A DNA stretch of 64,000 nucleotides from Nocardioides furvisabuli (GTDB lineage: Bacteria > Actinomycetota > Actinomycetes > Propionibacteriales > Nocardioidaceae). The position numbers and the translations under genes were made by a program. The stretch spans positions 1 to 64,000 of the forward strand of contig NZ_JAIGQB010000003.1 in the NCBI RefSeq assembly GCF_021083185.1. Reading direction: 5' to 3'. This document shows positions 1 through 8,993 of this stretch, piece by piece; the stretch's first letter is position 1; every line of letters begins with the position of its first letter. A model generated the notes under the pieces. That model made no database searches. It was not told the DNA's origin and was given only the letters and a program-made list of their open reading frames with translations.

Positions 1-1
1 A

Positions 2-112
2 CGCCTGCACGGCGAGATCGGACTCGTCCCACCAGTCGAGTTCGAGGACGAGCACTACCGGCACAATCCCACACCGACTACCGTCGGCGCGTCAGTTCAG
101 AGCCTCCACTGA
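2..112 (+). CDS. IS3-family transposase OrfB, C-terminal end (cut by window edge)
   Basis: The frame open from the window edge encodes the last 36 residues of a DDE transposase, including the pattern RLHGEIGLVPPVEFE and then HYR, and ends SLH-stop. In IS3/IS6110-group OrfB proteins this stretch lies just after the catalytic glutamate. The catalytic core lies to the left of the window. The gene reads towards the KAP NTPase gene, whose first ATG is only 15 bp past this stop. Family assignment is good; I cannot tell whether the element is intact. Confidence 0.8.
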   Translation, partial: RLHGEIGLVPPVEFEDEHYRHNPTPTTVGASVQSLH

Positions 113-126
113 ACCCGGCACGCGAC
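95..126 (+). mobile_element. Probable right end of the IS3-type element
   Basis: In IS6110-like elements the orfB stop codon lies inside the right terminal inverted repeat. Here the stretch gagcctcc followed by aacccgg resembles the inner part of such a repeat, then diverges. The element therefore probably ends between about 118 and 126. The left end and the target duplication are outside the window, so the exact edge is not established. Confidence 0.4.
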
Positions 127-2133
127 ATGGTCTCAACTCACTCATTCGAATCAAGCACCGTCTTCGGACTGAGCGGTGAATGGGGCAGCGGTAAGACGTC
201 CCTGGTGAACATGATCGTCGAGGAACTCGAAGGCGTCCGCCCTAAGTGGGGCATCGCCCGATTCACGCCCTGGGCAACCAGCGACGTCGCTGGATTGCTG
301 GCGGAGTTCTACTCATCCCTCGCCGAGGTGCTGCCTCCAAAGAAGGGCGAGAAGGTCCGCAAGGCGCTTGCCGTCACAGCGTCGGTCGCGGCTCCTGCGG
401 CGAACCTGATCCCATTCGGCGGCGGCGTCGTCGCGGAAGGTATCCGACTCGGTTCCGAAGCGCTAACCAAGTCGCCGTCCTGGCAGGTCGCGTTCAACGC
501 CGCATCTGCGGAGCTGAAGGAGTTGCAGAAGCCCATCCTCATCGTGGTCGACGACATCGACCGGTTGCACGCGGACGAGCTGATGGCGCTCCTCAAGGTC
601 GTCAGGCTCCTGGGCCGCTTCGACGGCGTTCAGTATCTCCTCGCCTACGACGACGAGACGCTGTACCGCAGCATGACCACCTCGGGCGCAGTCACTCCTC
701 ACGACGGCACCGCCGAACGGTTCATGGAGAAGATCGTCCAGTACCCGCTGATCGTGCCACCGATGATGCGCTACCAGCAGATCACCCGCCTGAACGACGG
801 CTTGGGTCCAGTCCTGGCCGGGCGCGCGGGTGACCGGATCGCGTCCGGTCGGCTCAGCGAGCTCACTGATTGCTTCACCCGGCTGCTGACCACTCCGCGC
901 GCGATCGACCGGTACATCGCACAGGTCAAGCACCACATTCCGCTTCTCCCGCCCGACGAGATCGACGACGAGGACGTGCAGTTCCTGACCCTGGTCAGGG
1001 TGAGCTTTCCCGCACTCTTCAACGCTATTCCGCGCTACCGCAACGAGCTCATCACGGGGAACACAGGCGAGCTCCAACCAAAGTCCCCCACGTTCGAGTA
1101 CGTGAAGTTCGATCCGACTCCCTTGTTGGAGCTTGCGCCGGAAGCGCTGCGGGCCTACGCCCAGACGCTGCTCGTGGCGCTGTTCCCCAACATCGGCGCG
1201 ACGGGAACCCTCTTCGTCCCGGCAAGCGACCGACGACAAAGCGTCCAGCACGACGAATACTTCGATCGCTACTTCGCCATGGGAATCCTTGATCACGATG
1301 TGAGCGACGCGATCGTCGCGTCCGCCGTCGCACGCGCGGTGGCCGGCGAGCCTCTTGACCTGGGTGAGCTCATCCTGACCGAGGACGACAGTCGCGCGAA
1401 CCTGGTGCTTGGCAAGGCGCAAGCTGAGGCCTCCCAGCCGACGGACGACACCGGCCGGCTTCAACTGGCCCTAGGCCTGGCCGACGTACTGAATCGCCTC
1501 CCATCGAAAGCGACGTCTGACTTTTCAAGCGACGACCAGATTCGCGGCTGGATCGCGGACATCCTCATCGGACTTGACAAGGAAAGCCCGGCTGAGCCAG
1601 TTGCAGAAGTTCTTGACAGGATCAGCAGCCCACCCAACCGCATCCAGACCTGGCGACGGGTCGAGAACAGGATGGCCCGCATCCACGGCTCAAGCCGTCC
1701 GCAGTGGTTCGACCATGTCACAGCTACGCTCGTCCGCGGCTGTGCGACGGACTTCATCGAGCACCTCAAGCTGGGTGATGCCGCCCCGGGATCCTCCATG
1801 GTCGCCTACCAAGCGGCGTTCGTGCTCGGACACGACCCCGCGGGCATTCGTAGTGGCATTGCGGACCTGCTGGAGTCCGGGGAGGCCAGCTTGTCCATCC
1901 TCGCCTCCAGACTCGCTTCGACTAGCGGAAGCGGTGAGGACCGGCAACTGCAAGTCGAGTTCGAGCAAGAGATGTTCAACGAGCTCGCACCCGCTGGGGA
2001 CGATCCCTGGTACCACGAACCGATGGACTCCGACGTAGACGTGCATGACCTGAGCTGGGCGAACCGACGGCGTTTCGTCGCTGGACGGGTCAGCGCACCC
2101 CAGAAATCTTCGACGTCGCCGGATTCGAACTGA
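127..2133 (+). CDS. KAP family P-loop NTPase, probably 5'-truncated by the IS
   Basis: KAP NTPases are STAND-like ATPases that often serve as the ATPase of phage-defence modules such as Qat. Walker A (GEWGSGKTS) lies at residues 17-25 and Walker B (ILIVVDDIDRL) near 138-148, followed by the KAP-type LLKVVRLLGRF helix. A hydrophobic stretch near residues 79-105 may be the membrane hairpin that KAP proteins often insert between these motifs. Family members usually have 20-40 residues before the P-loop that form the nucleotide pocket. Here only 16 precede it, there is no other in-frame start upstream, and the transposase ends 15 bp away. I infer that the IS replaced the true 5' end. The C-terminal half is unassigned. 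Confidence 0.75.
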   Translation: MVSTHSFESSTVFGLSGEWGSGKTSLVNMIVEELEGVRPKWGIARFTPWATSDVAGLLAEFYSSLAEVLPPKKGEKVRKALAVTASVAAPAANLIPFGGGVVAEGIRLGSEALTKSPSWQVAFNAASAELKELQKPILIVVDDIDRLHADELMALLKVVRLLGRFDGVQYLLAYDDETLYRSMTTSGAVTPHDGTAERFMEKIVQYPLIVPPMMRYQQITRLNDGLGPVLAGRAGDRIASGRLSELTDCFTRLLTTPRAIDRYIAQVKHHIPLLPPDEIDDEDVQFLTLVRVSFPALFNAIPRYRNELITGNTGELQPKSPTFEYVKFDPTPLLELAPEALRAYAQTLLVALFPNIGATGTLFVPASDRRQSVQHDEYFDRYFAMGILDHDVSDAIVASAVARAVAGEPLDLGELILTEDDSRANLVLGKAQAEASQPTDDTGRLQLALGLADVLNRLPSKATSDFSSDDQIRGWIADILIGLDKESPAEPVAEVLDRISSPPNRIQTWRRVENRMARIHGSSRPQWFDHVTATLVRGCATDFIEHLKLGDAAPGSSMVAYQAAFVLGHDPAGIRSGIADLLESGEASLSILASRLASTSGSGEDRQLQVEFEQEMFNELAPAGDDPWYHEPMDSDVDVHDLSWANRRRFVAGRVSAPQKSSTSPDSN

Positions 2134-2545
2134 CCAGCCTCGCATCGAATGGCCGCCGCGCCGGATGTCTTCCCACCTCGCATTCGGTCGACAACCAACG
2201 TGCCCGGCACGCACCTCTGGCGATTGGGTCCCAATTCCCGGGACGTGTCAGTCCAGCTGCGACCGCGTGGGTCGACCAGATCTACTCGCTCGTGCGCACA
2301 GCCTTCCGCATCCTCGACACCGATGAGCGGGCAGTCTCCTCGGCGTTCTCCCTGGCTTGGGGAGTCGGAAGGTGAGGAAACAGCCTGATCTCTCGACCGA
2401 CTTCGAAGGGGAGCTGTGCCGGATCAACGGCAGTTCGGATGCCCCGACAGGCGGAGTGCGCACTACGCGCGGCCGCTGCGGGCGCGGCCACAATTGCGCG
2501 CGAGGCGATCAAAACTGCAACCCTAGGCGCGCTCGAAGACCGCTC
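2134..2545. other. Intergenic stretch between convergent genes
   Basis: These 412 bp separate the KAP gene from the convergent TPR-PIN gene. I see no intact gene. One short stretch (2247-2375) reads like a coding remnant and has its own entry. Around 2465-2490 there is a GC-rich repetitive patch (GCGCGGCCGC, then GGGCGCGGCC). No clear terminator with a T-run was found. Confidence 0.5.
2247..2375 (+). pseudogene. Possible coding remnant of unknown origin
   Basis: One frame reads about 42 codons up to a TGA with strong C/G third-position bias and an amphipathic look (WVDQIYSLVRTAF, then SLAWGVGR-stop). No start codon or upstream domain belongs to it. It resembles the 3' tail of a deleted gene. 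I do not recognise the family, and a chance open frame in GC-rich DNA is possible. Confidence 0.25.
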
Positions 2546-5500
2546 CTACGGCGCTAGAACCACGGCGACAGCGCACTGTCGATCTTGCTCTGAGCAGAAC
2601 TTCATCCGCTCCAACAGCACGGCCTTGGCTCCGGCATGGTCGAGCCGTTCGAGCAGCGCCTTCCAGAACTCAGACAGCACGGGCCTTAGAGGATCTGTGA
2701 TCTCGTCTGATCGGCGAAGCCCGACCCGAACCCCGTCTAGGATCGTGACGAAGAGCTCGGCTGTGACCCACGGCTGGCTCGCCGTTATGCGAAGTAGAAC
2801 CCGCAGGTTGCTTGACGCCTGCTCGGCGACCAGCCCACTTGTCAGGCCGGTCGCCGAACTAGCCATCCACCTGAATAGGCGGTCAGGGACGTGGTTCTCC
2901 GGGCGGCTAAGCGCCTGCATCAAGAAACTCAGAGCCTGTTCGCCATCCATCCACGTCCGCGCCCGTGCCAATGACGTTGCCAACCCGCCCGGCGCCCAAC
3001 CATCTAGGTCACCGGCCAGGCTCATCGCGTCGCGGTCGAATCCCAAGTCGACATGGTGGTCACGAACCAGACCCGCTCTGATAGCCACGGCGAGGTCAGG
3101 CGCAATGCGCCCGGCGGAAGCGAGGCGCGTAGCTAGGTCGAAGGAACCGAACGTAAACAGGCCATGCTCTCTTGCCAGCTGCTGCACCCCGACGTCGTCG
3201 GACCAGAACGGAATGCCAGTGTGCGCTGCGTGGTCCATCGTCGCCAGCCATGGCGTTTCAGCGAGCCGGTGGCTGGACAGCGCACGAAACTCACGAACGG
3301 CATGGCGCCGCGCTGCCGACAAGAGGATGGTCATCTGCATGGCCTGAGCAAGGAGTTGCTCGGACTGCTTCTGGCTGGGCTGCATCAGACTGGCCGACTC
3401 CGACCCGGGATCCCAAACGATGACCTGGGCCATCCCTAACTCGAAGATCTCCCTAGTGTTGAGGGTGTCGAGGAAGTCAATCTCGGTCGAGTCCATCCGC
3501 TGGAACGCGCTCGTAAGACTCGCAGACAGGGCTGGGCCCAGTGCTGAGAGCGTCGCGATCGCCGAAAGATCGACGGCGACGACCTTGTCTAGCGCCGCGT
3601 CTACGTCGCTGCTGTTGTCGCGCGTTGGGTCATGGCTCAAGGTCCACCCCTCGAGCTTGAGAAGCGCCGCAGCAGCGTGCGGGAGGTTGTATACCTGGCC
3701 CAGCAGACCTGGGGGAAGCGGTCCGCCAGCGACCTCCCCTCGAATGGCTTGAAGAGACTCGAACTGTGACCTGGCCTGCTCTTGCAGCTGGGCTTGCAGG
3801 TCAGCGACCGGGGCGGCGAAGAGGTGGGGGTTTTCGGGGAACCTGTTTACGTAGTCATCGATCGCGGCTCGGATCGTGGTCTCGTCCTCCGATGAGGGCT
3901 GGACACCGTTGCGCTGGAGCCAGAAGTAGAGCTGGGCGACGAGGGACCCCAGTGCATCCGAGTCGTCTCGCCACCGTTCCATCTCGTTGAGGATCCGACG
4001 CAGGTATCGGAAATCGACATCGAAGCGAGTGATGAGCTTGGCCCACAGGGCCGCATCCTCGGCGTCTGACGGGTCGATGGGATCGCCATCGGGCCGGAGC
4101 GCGTCCCACGCGTCGTCGACGTCGCCTTGCCGGACGAGGCAGCGGACGTAGGTCCACCGGTGCGCGTCGTCGTTGGGGTCGAGCGTTATGAGGGTCTGCA
4201 GTTGGCGAATCGACGATGCCGGTTCGTTGAGCTGCTCGTGGATCGTGAATAGCAGTTTGCGCGTCTCGATCTCGCCGCCCCACTGTGGGCCACCCAAGTC
4301 GAGGGCTGCTTCGGCGGCCTGGCGCGCCTCCTCGACATCGCCCGCACGCAACAGTTGAGCGCTCCCCATCCGCATCAGAGACGGGTCAGACCAGCGCTCG
4401 CCTGCGGTGGTCATCGTCTCGCCTGACCGTCGGTAGTCCTCCTCGTCGTTGTACATGCCGGCAAGGGTGACGGCCATCAGTCGGTCGTTGAGCGCCCCAT
4501 TCCGGAGTATGGCAAGTCGTTCGTCACGATCGCGGGGGAGGGCGTCGAGAGCACGCACCTCGGCTACCTGATCGGGGTACTCAGTCTCCACTTCGGACAA
4601 GTCGGGGAGTTCGACGTCCCCACCCACCATCATCAGAGCGGTCTGCACGCGGGCGAGGTTGTCCGGTGCAGCCGTGTACGCACGCGTCCAGGCGGCCATC
4701 GCGGTCTCGTCGTCGTGGGCGTACAGCGCTTCCATGCCAGCCACTGTGGCGATCGCGTACTCGTCCCCGGAGGCTTGTGCTAAGAGCGCGGCGTCTTCCC
4801 GTCTCCCGGTCATCGCTGCGAGCACCGCGGCCTGCTGCTTCACAAAGGGGTCCTCCGCCTCGTTGGGGAGGGCGTCGCCCGAGGGCGGTGTGCGGGTCAG
4901 CTGGTACCCACGGTTCAGGTCGTGCATAAGGGCGCTTGCAGTGATGGCGACGCGCACTGCGGCTACGACATCGCCTGACCACTGGCGTCGGCCGTTGCGT
5001 GAGCGCACAGCAAGGTCGAAAGCCTCAGACGCGTCGGCTGAGGGCCACACGCTGCCGCCGAACTTCGCTCGCTGGAGAAGGAGTTCTGCTGCGATCAGGG
5101 CGAGGCCCGAGGCGTGCTGAGTCGACTCCAGAGCAGTCCTTGCTGTGGCGACGGCGTGGTTGATGCTCTCGGGAGCTTGGGCGCGCGCAAGCAACCCGGC
5201 CTTCATCGCAACCTCGGAGGGGGTCGTGACAGTCCAGTCCTCGAGCGCAACGATCCCTGCACGGAGGTCGTCGTCCCAGAGGGCTTGAAGCGCACGCCCC
5301 AACGGGTGATCAAGGGCCTTGTCTAGGACTTCGCGCGCCCGCGAAAGGTTGGTGCTTGCTACAGAATGGGCAGCACGCGCGTAGAGCAGTCCACGTGGGC
5401 TTCCGCCGAGGTCGACTGCCCTCTCGTAGAACGTGCACGCCGCCTCGCCTGCGCCGTAGTCCTGGGCGACCTGCGCAAGCCACTCCCAGACCCGAGTGTT

Positions 5501-6184
5501 CGCGGTCTCGAGCTGCTCAGGCGGGTGCAACGACCAGTCGGTCAGGACCTGACTGCGGTCGTTGGCGGCGGCTAAGGCCTGCACTAGGCCGATGAGTGGA
5601 GGCCATTCCTCGGCAAGCTCGCGACCGGTGTCATTCCGCCATGGATGCAACTTGCGTAGGGCGACCGGGTACGTGTTGACGTCTGAGACCGCCTCGAGGA
5701 TGGAGTCACGGCTGGCCTCGATGGCCTCGACGATCTCCTCGGTTTGTCGTCCGATGAAGCCGCGCAGCCAGGTGTGCTGATAGGAGATCGCGGTGGCTGG
5801 GTCCTGGGCGATGAGGAACTCGGCGAGCACGATGGTCAGCAGGTCTCGAGCCTTCTGATCCAGGGTGTCGTCATGGCCCACGATGAGCCACTTCAACTGA
5901 TCGATCGCCGAGTGGACGCCCTGCTCGGTTCCTGTGGCGAGCAAATCTTGGACGTCATCGCGCTCGAGCCACTGCGCTAAGGACCCAGCGGTAATGACAA
6001 TGCCTTTGTCCTCGGCCGCCCTTGAGGCCGACTTGGCCACCCGCTGACGAACGGTGCGATCCTTTAGTAGCCGGACCGCAGCCTGCGCCGCAAAGTCGGC
6101 GGCAACCTCAGCCAGCAGCGGCCACCCGCCAGCTGCCTTCGCTACCTTTACGGTCGCTTTCGCCGCTGAACCGATGTCCGCCAT
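2546..6184 (-). CDS. Large TPR-like protein with C-terminal PIN-like nuclease domain
   Basis: The product is 1,212 residues. I prefer the ATG at 6184, which has GAGGGAG 6 bp upstream, over the in-frame ATG at 6232. Residues about 180-830 are a long alpha-solenoid of Ala/Leu-rich helical pairs typical of TPR repeats. Residues about 868-1015 look like a PIN/NYN RNase: a first strand with an aspartate (VVAVDLSAIATL, Asp near 872) and a late FWSDDVG-x-QxLAREHGL-xTFG segment (Asp pair near 996), matching the PIN pattern SDD-x-LRxLAxExG. I infer a sensor-effector protein in which a solenoid senses something and an RNase domain acts, as in abortive-infection proteins. It is divergent from the PD-(D/E)XK gene at 6259 with 74 bp between starts. 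Substrate and trigger are unknown. Confidence 0.6.
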   Translation of the reverse strand: MADIGSAAKATVKVAKAAGGWPLLAEVAADFAAQAAVRLLKDRTVRQRVAKSASRAAEDKGIVITAGSLAQWLERDDVQDLLATGTEQGVHSAIDQLKWLIVGHDDTLDQKARDLLTIVLAEFLIAQDPATAISYQHTWLRGFIGRQTEEIVEAIEASRDSILEAVSDVNTYPVALRKLHPWRNDTGRELAEEWPPLIGLVQALAAANDRSQVLTDWSLHPPEQLETANTRVWEWLAQVAQDYGAGEAACTFYERAVDLGGSPRGLLYARAAHSVASTNLSRAREVLDKALDHPLGRALQALWDDDLRAGIVALEDWTVTTPSEVAMKAGLLARAQAPESINHAVATARTALESTQHASGLALIAAELLLQRAKFGGSVWPSADASEAFDLAVRSRNGRRQWSGDVVAAVRVAITASALMHDLNRGYQLTRTPPSGDALPNEAEDPFVKQQAAVLAAMTGRREDAALLAQASGDEYAIATVAGMEALYAHDDETAMAAWTRAYTAAPDNLARVQTALMMVGGDVELPDLSEVETEYPDQVAEVRALDALPRDRDERLAILRNGALNDRLMAVTLAGMYNDEEDYRRSGETMTTAGERWSDPSLMRMGSAQLLRAGDVEEARQAAEAALDLGGPQWGGEIETRKLLFTIHEQLNEPASSIRQLQTLITLDPNDDAHRWTYVRCLVRQGDVDDAWDALRPDGDPIDPSDAEDAALWAKLITRFDVDFRYLRRILNEMERWRDDSDALGSLVAQLYFWLQRNGVQPSSEDETTIRAAIDDYVNRFPENPHLFAAPVADLQAQLQEQARSQFESLQAIRGEVAGGPLPPGLLGQVYNLPHAAAALLKLEGWTLSHDPTRDNSSDVDAALDKVVAVDLSAIATLSALGPALSASLTSAFQRMDSTEIDFLDTLNTREIFELGMAQVIVWDPGSESASLMQPSQKQSEQLLAQAMQMTILLSAARRHAVREFRALSSHRLAETPWLATMDHAAHTGIPFWSDDVGVQQLAREHGLFTFGSFDLATRLASAGRIAPDLAVAIRAGLVRDHHVDLGFDRDAMSLAGDLDGWAPGGLATSLARARTWMDGEQALSFLMQALSRPENHVPDRLFRWMASSATGLTSGLVAEQASSNLRVLLRITASQPWVTAELFVTILDGVRVGLRRSDEITDPLRPVLSEFWKALLERLDHAGAKAVLLERMKFCSEQDRQCAVAVVLAP

Positions 6185-6258
6185 CTGGAGCTCCCTCGTT
6201 TCAGGCGACACGATAGCTCTCAGCTCCGACATTCATGCCGGGCCGACCGGAGGAGCAA

Positions 6259-7725
6259 ATGCCGTACTCGTCAGACCCGAGCGTGCCGTACGCGACCTTT
6301 GCCCAGGCATGCCGCGCGTTCAAGCCCACCGAGCTAATGCCAGTTCTGGCGCGCATCTCGGCAGCCCAGGGAGAGCCGCCTTACGCCGAGGCGATCAAGC
6401 AGAAACTGGCGCCGTGGGGTCTAGCGGCCGCAGCGAGAGACTCACTGCTCTACGGCAACGAGTTCCGTGACAAGCGAGCAGACATGCGGGCACTCGAGAG
6501 ACTGATGCGCACTTTCAATATCTCCGGTGTACCTCCAGAGTCGTCCCTACCTCGCCCTGACCTGCTCATCGCGCTGATGACCCGACTCACCTACGAGCAG
6601 TTCCCCTACCAAGAGTCGATGTACGAGGAGGTCTCGCGCAGCCACGCAATGCTCATCGACGGTTTGGAGCAAGTCGCGACCGAGATCGTGACGCCGGCCT
6701 CGATCGCCGAGATGCTAGGTGGAATCCCTTTGCGCGAGGCGGTCGGGGCGACCTTCCTGCTCCAAGTCGGCGCCTTCCAGAACGGCGGTGTGTACGACCC
6801 GAGCTGGCTCGATCTGGAGCACTTCAAGCCGGTGCTGGACCTGTATCCGCGCGCGTCCATCGAGGCGATGGCGGCTAGGCTGACAATTACCCCTAGCGAC
6901 TTCCGAGACGCGTTTAGGGCTCACTCGGTCGGCACCTCCGAGACCGCGCGGTTCGACTACAACCCCTTGGTCGCTACGCCGTTCGTCGACATGGGCGACG
7001 GAGTACCCATCGCGCCAGCGGCCCGACTCATCTTGCGCTCGGTGACCCCGGGCAGCCTCTACTACGCAGGCATCGCCAACTACGGACCGGACTTCGCCAG
7101 AGAGCTCGGCTACCTGTTCGAGCACTATGTCGGACGGCAACTGAAACTCATCGCAACCGCGGAAGTTCACCCGGAGATCTTCTACGGCAAAGGTGACGGC
7201 CGCCAGAGCGTCGACTGGTTCGTGGTGCTCCCCGGCCTCGTCGTTCTCGTCGAGGTCAAGTCGCGAAGGCTAACTGCAGCAGCTCAAGCAGGCGACGAGG
7301 GTCTCCTCGACGTCCTGTCAAACACCTTGGGCAAGGCACGCAAACAGCTGGGCCGAACCGTCGAGCAGCTGGCAGAGGCAAACCCCGCGTTTGCGCACAT
7401 CCCCACCGACCGCCCCATGCTCGCGCTCGTGGTTACCTCCGAACCCTTCTACACCGGCGCTGCCTATCTGATGAACCACGACGTGGCTGTAATCCCCGGC
7501 GTAAGCCTTCCCGACGTTCCGATCGCGGTAGCGAGCGCACGGGAACTTGAATGGCTTGTGACACACGACGCCGGTGTAGAGGGAATCCTCCTCGAGCTGA
7601 TCGCAACGCGCGGCGACGGAGTGGTGAGCCTAGGAAAGGTCGGGAAACCTGAGGGCGCAGAGAACCCCATTCTGACCAAAGCCTGGGAGTCCTACCCTTG
7701 GCCGTCGCCGCCTGCGGGCATCTGA
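6259..7725 (+). CDS. PD-(D/E)XK nuclease-like protein
   Basis: The product is 488 residues. The ATG at 6259 is preceded by GGAGGAG at 6249-6255, a much better start than the in-frame ATG at 6235. The first 300 residues are helical and unrecognised. Near residues 315-345 the protein reads YGKGDG, SVDWFVVLPG, then VVLVEVKSRR, the classical PD-(D/E)XK arrangement in which a core strand carries Asp and the next carries ExK. Restriction enzymes, Holliday nucleases and NERD proteins share this core. The gene is divergent from the TPR-PIN gene, and the shared 74-bp promoter region suggests co-regulation as a two-gene module. DNA cleavage is inferred from the motif only. Confidence 0.55.
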   Translation: MPYSSDPSVPYATFAQACRAFKPTELMPVLARISAAQGEPPYAEAIKQKLAPWGLAAAARDSLLYGNEFRDKRADMRALERLMRTFNISGVPPESSLPRPDLLIALMTRLTYEQFPYQESMYEEVSRSHAMLIDGLEQVATEIVTPASIAEMLGGIPLREAVGATFLLQVGAFQNGGVYDPSWLDLEHFKPVLDLYPRASIEAMAARLTITPSDFRDAFRAHSVGTSETARFDYNPLVATPFVDMGDGVPIAPAARLILRSVTPGSLYYAGIANYGPDFARELGYLFEHYVGRQLKLIATAEVHPEIFYGKGDGRQSVDWFVVLPGLVVLVEVKSRRLTAAAQAGDEGLLDVLSNTLGKARKQLGRTVEQLAEANPAFAHIPTDRPMLALVVTSEPFYTGAAYLMNHDVAVIPGVSLPDVPIAVASARELEWLVTHDAGVEGILLELIATRGDGVVSLGKVGKPEGAENPILTKAWESYPWPSPPAGI

Positions 7726-7785
7726 AGTGCTTGACGGCGTTGCAGGAGAACGGACCAGGTCGCGCAGCCCTGAACGCGGCATGAT

Positions 7786-8835
7786 TCATATCAACTCGCC
7801 CTCCAGCGCTCGAAACGGACGAAATCGCGACAACAGGTGCGTGCTCTGATTTCGGCGATTCGGCCGCTTGAAGCCGTGACCCATTCTGGGCGTTTGCATG
7901 CGCCTTCGCGGCGCTAGCGTCCGCTCTCGTCTAGACGCCGGCGACGTAGGCGGTGAGGAAGTGGACGCCGTGGCGGTCGAGGTTTCCCGGGCACGGTCGT
8001 AGTGCTCGGTCGTGCGGGGGTCGGAGTGTCTGGCCAGGATCTGTGCGTCTCGTAGCGGGACGCCGGCGTCGAGGGCGTTGGTGATGGCGGCGTGGCGTAG
8101 CGAGTGTGGGCTGATGTGCCGCGGGATAGCTGCTGCTTTCGCGATGCGGGCAACCATCCGGTAGGCGTCTCGCCGGTCGATCGGTTTGCCGGACACGGGT
8201 CGCAGGATGAGTCGGCCCCCGGTACGGCTGCCGCGGCAGGCCTCAAGGACGCGCAGCACGGGAACGGTGATCGGCATGGTGGCGGGCTTGTCGCCCTTCC
8301 CGACCAGGTGCAGCACGCGGTGTCCGCGAAGGGTTTCGGCGTAGTCCTCGATCCGGACCGCGGCCGCTTCGGATGCCCGTAGCGCCTTGATGCCGAGGAG
8401 GAACGCCAGCGCTCCGTGATGGACGGTGATCGTCTGGGCGACTTGCAGGAAGCGGATCAGCTCGAGACGGTCCAGGCCTTGGGTGCGGGATTCGTCGCGG
8501 TGCACCTTCGGCAGGCGCGCGTAGACGGCCGGGTCGGAGACGATGAGTCCGTCGATGTGGGCGTAGCGGAAGTAGCCGCGCACGGCGTGCATCGAGGTGA
8601 CGACCGAGGACGCCATCAGCCCGGCTTGTCCGAGGTGTCGGATGTAGAGCTCGATGTGCGCGCGCTGGATCCCGACGAGCGGGTCGAGGGCGTTGGTCTC
8701 GCACCAGGCGAACCAGCGCCGCAGCTGGGAGGCGTACAGCGTGTGGGTGTGCCCGGAGTAGCGGGCGAGGTACGACACGGCAGCGAGCTGGGCTGGTGTC
8801 ATGGCGTCTGGCTGGAACGGCAGGAGGGTGTTCAT
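7786..8835 (-). CDS. Tyrosine recombinase/integrase with frameshifted C-terminus
   Basis: The first ~100 residues are a SAM-like core-binding domain (HTLYASQLRRWFAW, then YIRHLGQAGL). The catalytic domain has Arg in KALRASEAAAVR, Lys in GKGDKP, HxLRH in SPHSLRHAAI, the second His in ARHSDP, and Tyr in TEHYDRAR. After the catalytic Tyr the frame becomes Ser/Thr/Pro/Arg-rich. Inserting one G near 7987, where the strand reads cccgggaaa, restores a conventional tail (NLDRHGVHFLTAYVAG) ending at a TAG at 7931-7933. So a one-base deletion, or a sequencing error, has replaced the last ~18 native residues with a ~65-residue aberrant tail. All catalytic residues remain. It probably mobilised the island or a nested element. 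Confidence 0.8.
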   Translation of the reverse strand: MNTLLPFQPDAMTPAQLAAVSYLARYSGHTHTLYASQLRRWFAWCETNALDPLVGIQRAHIELYIRHLGQAGLMASSVVTSMHAVRGYFRYAHIDGLIVSDPAVYARLPKVHRDESRTQGLDRLELIRFLQVAQTITVHHGALAFLLGIKALRASEAAAVRIEDYAETLRGHRVLHLVGKGDKPATMPITVPVLRVLEACRGSRTGGRLILRPVSGKPIDRRDAYRMVARIAKAAAIPRHISPHSLRHAAITNALDAGVPLRDAQILARHSDPRTTEHYDRARETSTATASTSSPPTSPASRRERTLAPRRRMQTPRMGHGFKRPNRRNQSTHLLSRFRPFRALEGELI

Positions 8836-8993
8836 TTAGGTCACCTGGCGGAGTCGGCTGAGCCTCGCCCTTGTCCGCCGCACTAAGGCGAGGCACTTGC
8901 CCGACGCTAGGGCCGGTAGCGGCCCGACGGTGGAAAGCCATCACCTTCGGCAATGCCCGTCCGGGAGCCGCGATAGACGGCTACGGTCCGTGT

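Noticed and set aside
2115..2135. GGATTCGAAC near the KAP stop, resembling the tRNA T-loop (possible second att site)
   Set aside because: Only about 10 bp match, inside the KAP coding end, and no anticodon arm or acceptor follows.
8871..8993. Longer N-terminus for the NERD gene from ATG 8871
   Set aside because: No ribosome site and no sequence typical of the family; the TACGGT at 8982 would be inside the gene.
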